A stretch of 64,000 nucleotides of DNA from Talpa occidentalis (lineage: Eukaryota > Chordata > Mammalia > Eulipotyphla > Talpidae), in contig NW_026555331.1 of the NCBI RefSeq assembly GCF_014898055.3, forward strand, positions 113,209,194-113,273,193. The letters are read 5' to 3'. The notes under the pieces were generated by a model, which saw only the letters and a list, made by a program, of their open reading frames with translations, had not been told where the DNA came from and did not search any database. The position numbers and the translations under genes are program-made. Shown piece by piece: positions 60,365 through 64,000 of this stretch (within the stretch, counting starts at the first letter, position 1; every line of letters starts with the position of its first letter).

Positions 60365-60456
60365 GATTTTGATTAAAAATTTAGATTCCTTGTTTCCAAT
60401 TTAGAGAGATTCTTAGGGTAGGACTAGGAGTTGAAGAATTTGAATTTTTAAACAAA
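60365..60456 (+). repeat. MER5-like hAT MITE scrap
   Basis: TTAAAAATTTAGATTCCTTG, GGACTAGGAGTTGAAGAATT and GAATTTTTAAACAA follow the near-palindromic layout of MER5-type elements. It is very diverged. Confidence 0.4.
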
Positions 60457-60877
60457 TTTCTGTCTTTTCTGATATAAACAATAATGTCTCACACTTGAGG
60501 AAAGGATATGTCATTTGGAAAGGATATGTTATTTCTAGATGGTTTGGAAAGAGAATGCTCTGACACAGGTGTTTGGAGGACGATTGATTTTCATTTTCCC
60601 CCTCCCGCTTAAAGGCCAAAACTCCCCATAACAGGGAGTAGGCTGTCACCAGTGCCTTGTGATATTTAAGAATGATTCAGTCTTTTCCTTTTTCCCATTT
60701 AGATATCTTCTCTTTGTTGATGTGCTTTATATTCAAAAGGGAAAGCTTTCAATGGATAATGGCGCTAAGGCTTAATCTAGAAATGTATAAGGGGAAAGTG
60801 CATCTATTTTAATTTGCACGTAGGTATGAGTGAATGGAATCTTTCTTGGAAAAAGAAGTGTGGTGAAAAAACAATGT

Positions 60878-61152
60878 GGGCCTCCCTGGTGGCACAAGGG
60901 GTTAAGCACAGCACTATGAAGCTATCCATAGCCTCTGCAGCACGGGTTCTATTCCTGGCTGGCCAGGGAGCTACACACATGACATAGCAGACCTCTCCTG
61001 ACTCACCCGCTGCTTTCCTCAGCAGTGTATTTCAGTAAATCTGCCTGTTATGCTCCCCACTTTGTCTCTGGTGAATCCTCTCCCTCCCCCATCTCTGGCC
61101 TGTACCCCAGTTGTTATATGCATAAATAAATCTTTCAATGAAAAAAAAAAAA
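60878..61152 (+). mobile_element. Full-length SINE (subfamily A) with TSD
   Basis: TSD GAAAAAACAATGT (60865-60877) and GAAAAAGCAATGT (61153-61165), one mismatch. It starts GGGCCTCCCTGGTGGCACAA. The B box is weakened to GGTTCTATTCC. The tail CATAAATAAATCTTT keeps AATAAA and TCTTT, followed by CAATG and an A-run. Confidence 0.95.
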
Positions 61153-61165
61153 GAAAAAGCAATGT

Positions 61166-62504
61166 AAGGGTGCTGGCATGGGACAATGAGTGAAGGGCTC
61201 TGCAGGGAGAGGAAAAATGACAGAATGAACATTGAAGAAACGTCTTTGTTTAACAGATACGTGCTCTTTCTGGCTTACTTTTCTCTGTCTGTAAATCCCC
61301 TAAGATAGTATCTCTCTCTTGTACTTTGAATACTTATGAGTCTTTTTGTGATTAACACCTAAAAGGAAGACAACAAGAACCTGACTGTGAGTGGTAAGAA
61401 TTCTTAGTCACTTTCAACTATTTTCTTTGCATCTTATTCCACCATTTATCAAGCATTTGTGTCCTGTTGCTTCTGCTTCCAGTGATTTTATGTGACATCC
61501 CACTACTATTATTTTGCTTAGTGCTCTAGTCATTTTTCTGTCTGGGCTCCCTGAGGTACTCTTTTCCACTCTCTCAAATTTGTCTTCCATATCAAAATTA
61601 CTCTCCATTGCCTATAATAGTATTCTTGGAACTGTGTTCCTGAGGACACTTATTTCCAGCAAATGGAATTCCATTTGTATTTGCCTAGTCAAATAAGTTT
61701 GAAAAATAGTTTCTTTTCTTTATGATATTTTAGAACCTTTATACATTCTTTTCAAGGAGTTGTGCTGTTTAGGATTTCCCAAGTTGCTTTCACCAGCAGT
61801 CCATCATCTTTGTGGGTAATTTTCTCGGTCTATAAGAACTATATGTTTGTTCCATGTCACACAAATCCCTTGAAGACCCTCTCCATAGTCTGTGATCTCT
61901 GTTCTTTTTCACCACATTCTCCCACATATTCAGTAATCAGCAATGCTATGCTGAGATTCTTTCAATTTCTGAGACATAGACACACTGTACTCATGTGACT
62001 TTCCATGCTTTTGTAGAGTCCTAAGGCCAGCACATATTCCTTAGGTCATTCAAGAAATGGTCCTCCATATTTGCCACATTAATGAAGAAATATACAAGTA
62101 AATTTTCAGCTCAACTGATACTTGCTTGCTAGCTAGAAATCTTGAATTAATGTGAAGTTGACTTTTATACAACCTCTAAATTTCACTAGCATTCTAATTC
62201 ATATGATTAGAAAATAGATTTGATTCTAAATTATTTATATGATTCATTGAAATATCCTCTCATTTTAATTGTTGTCTCCTAAACAGAGTTGACTATGTTT
62301 TTCCTAAATGTAGATATTGTTAAAGAGTGTGTTGTATTTAAGTATAGATGAGTTATTCATTTTTAATTGATTTGATACATTATTACCTTGTACTTTTTGT
62401 TTTATAGATTGCTTTGCAAAGAATTAACTAAAAATACTTATAAGTATTTACTATATGCAAGACACAAAATCACTTTAGAAGGTAGTGTATAAGGGAAAAA
62501 GTTA
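61166..62504. other. Unassigned sequence
   Basis: No gene was recognised. Some T/C-rich blocks (61260-62000) may be old repeat material; no family could be assigned. The 78-codon frame at 61762-61998 has no known domain. Confidence 0.4.
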
Positions 62505-62709
62505 GGGGCCTCCATGGTGGCCTAGGGTAAATCTCAGTGCTATCACTGCTACTGCCTGAGTTGCTAACCCACATATGGTGCCACGGACCTCTCTTGTCTT
62601 GCCTGATGCTCCCCTCAGCAGTGTATTTCAGTAAATCTGCCTGTTCTGCTCCCCACTCTGTCTCTGGTGACTCCTTTTGCCCCAGTTCTTCTATGCAAAG
62701 AAAAAAAAA
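62505..62709 (+). mobile_element. SINE with tRNA-Glu-like head (subfamily C), internally shortened
   Basis: The head TCCATGGTGGCCTAGGGTAA, CTCAGTGCTATCACTGCTAC matches the copy at 17834. The B-box half of the head is deleted. The body has CTGATGCTCCCCTCAGCAGT and TCTCTGGTGACTCCTTTTGC, with a gap before CCCCAGTTCTTCTATGCAAA and the A-tail. No TSD was found. Confidence 0.88.
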
Positions 62710-64000
62710 TCAGTACTGTGAAAATATGTATTAAGCATTATGTCTGGTATACACGGTATAAAATTAATCGGTATGATCTCTTTCCTCAATGAACTTAAAA
62801 CTTAGTTTTTCATCACAACTTAATGAAATTCATATTATTAAGTGCATTTAATGCAAGACAAGGAAACTGAAGTTGAAAGAATTGAGGTAACATGTATGAA
62901 TTCACAAAGAGAGGTAATTGGTAGACTTGCAATTTGGATTAGTCAAATGTTTGTTTAATATTGTTTTATTTTCTATGTTGGCTTTTGAACTGCATTGCCT
63001 TATGTTTTTTTAGATACTGTTCTGCGATAAATATATGCATTCTTAACATATTATAGTCCGCTTAGAACCAATATTATACATCTTTCCATAGAATATAATA
63101 GTTATGCAATAAAAAATATTCCAAGGCAAGTAGCAGTTTTAAGCAACAAATATTTATTATATTACAGATTCCCTGGATTAGGAATCTACGGGTGACCTGG
63201 TTAGGTGCTTCAGAGTCTCACAAGAGGTTTCAATTGAAGGATCATTCTCCACGATATTTCAACAGGTTTTCTCAGGATATATTACTTTGGCTTGTGGATT
63301 ATTTCAAGCTAAAGTCAATCAAGTTCCTGCAGACTTATTGTAGGGTAAATGAAGATGATGAGGCTTTTTACGCCATTGGTTTCTGTGGCTATCACCTGTG
63401 GCCTTGATCGTGTTAATGCAGAAGGCGGGTGGGTGTGGGGCACATGTACCTGATTGTAGATACTTGAGCTGGTTGTATGTGCATGTGCAAATGTGTACAC
63501 CTGTGCCTAGGAGGTGGGGATAAAAAGTGGCATCACCCTGGGGGAGGGGGCCCAAGTTGCTATCTCTCTGCTGGCTTGTTTCCCTGCTTACAGTTAAAAA
63601 CTGTGAAAATGATGCCAAGGACTCCAAAATTCTCTTTCAAATTACTAGAACTGACCAGGCATGGGGTGGTTGCAAAATGCTCATGAAGAAACTATTACCA
63701 CACTGTTAAATACCTAGAACAATAAAAATTTGGTGGTATTATATAGAGGTAGGATTCTTGCCATAGAGTCTATATAGCAAGACAAACATGTAATCACAGA
63801 GCATCTGTTCATCATATGAGTCACCCTTTTGACATGTGAGTCTTCCTCTTCTCTCCTTGGAGTCTCAGATCTTTATCCCGTTCTTTGGCTCAGTATATAT
63901 ACCCCTGTTTTTCCTTTTTGGCCATGTAATATATCTATGTAGATTCCATCATAGGTATGTAATTAAGTTTATTTTCTCTCTCTGGATCTGTCTGATGTTC
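62710..64000. other. Mostly unassigned, with possible old repeats
   Basis: No gene was recognised. GCAAGACAAGGAAACTGAAG at 62851-62870 and the following 60 bp look MIR-like. ACCTGGTTAGGTGCTTCAGA at 63197-63216 with GTCTCACAAGAGG resembles an old dispersed repeat whose family I cannot name. Overlapping frames on both strands at 63315-63709 lie in GC-richer DNA and have no domains. Confidence 0.35.

Noticed and set aside
1..64000. CRISPR arrays, operons, riboswitches or prokaryotic signals
   Set aside because: There are no regularly spaced repeats or bacterial gene organisation. All recognised elements are mammalian interspersed repeats.

Overview
The window is AT-rich mammalian nuclear DNA with the texture of a gene desert or a large intron. 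I found no open reading frame or exon set that I would call a host gene. Apart from mobile-element relics, the open frames are short, start at arbitrary ATGs and show no recognisable domain. The identifiable content is almost all interspersed repeats: about 23 copies of one lineage-specific tRNA-derived SINE family, one fairly young but internally deleted LINE-1, many older LINE-1 pieces, L2 and MIR relics, hAT DNA transposons and a decayed class III (ERVL) retrovirus. All family names come from pattern recall and were not checked by a database search.

Organism: the SINE consensus has a tRNA-like head, a body containing a CTGCTCCCCTCAGCAG palindrome, and a tail with AATAAA plus a TCTTT Pol III terminator. 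It is not the carnivore, horse, ruminant or vespertilionid-bat SINE I know. It best fits what I recall of the Rhin-1 type of horseshoe and leaf-nosed bats (Rhinolophoidea). This is an inference, about 60% sure; a laurasiatherian mammal is much safer.

Layout. 1-8.4 kb: an ancient antisense L1, then a 3.2-kb L1 (4814-8018, minus) bounded by a 12-bp target-site duplication, with three promoter monomers and a frame-preserving ORF1-to-reverse-transcriptase deletion, then a SINE. 8.4-19 kb: mostly unassigned AT-rich DNA with scattered L1, hAT and SINE pieces. 19-28.5 kb: SINE-rich, including a GC-rich young subfamily, MIRs, an L1 whose 5' tip takes part in a 58-bp inverted duplication, and an ancient L1. 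27.1-30.1 kb: a nearly full-length dead hAT-Charlie-like transposon with transposase remnants, itself hit by two SINEs. 31-44 kb: unassigned DNA, old L1 pieces, MIR and MER5-like relics, SINEs, and a composite SINE dimer at 43.05-43.45 kb. 44.8-46.1 kb: ERVL pol relic. 50-53 kb: a twin-primed L1, an L2, a head-only SINE, and a SINE carrying extra 3' sequence. 55.9-56.7 kb: old L1. 60-64 kb: two more SINEs and old relics.

There is no operon or gene system here. The points of interest are in the retrotransposition products: SINEs with two different tRNA heads on one body, a dimer mobilised behind one target-site duplication, a possible 3' transduction, and an L1 junction copied in inverted orientation nearby.
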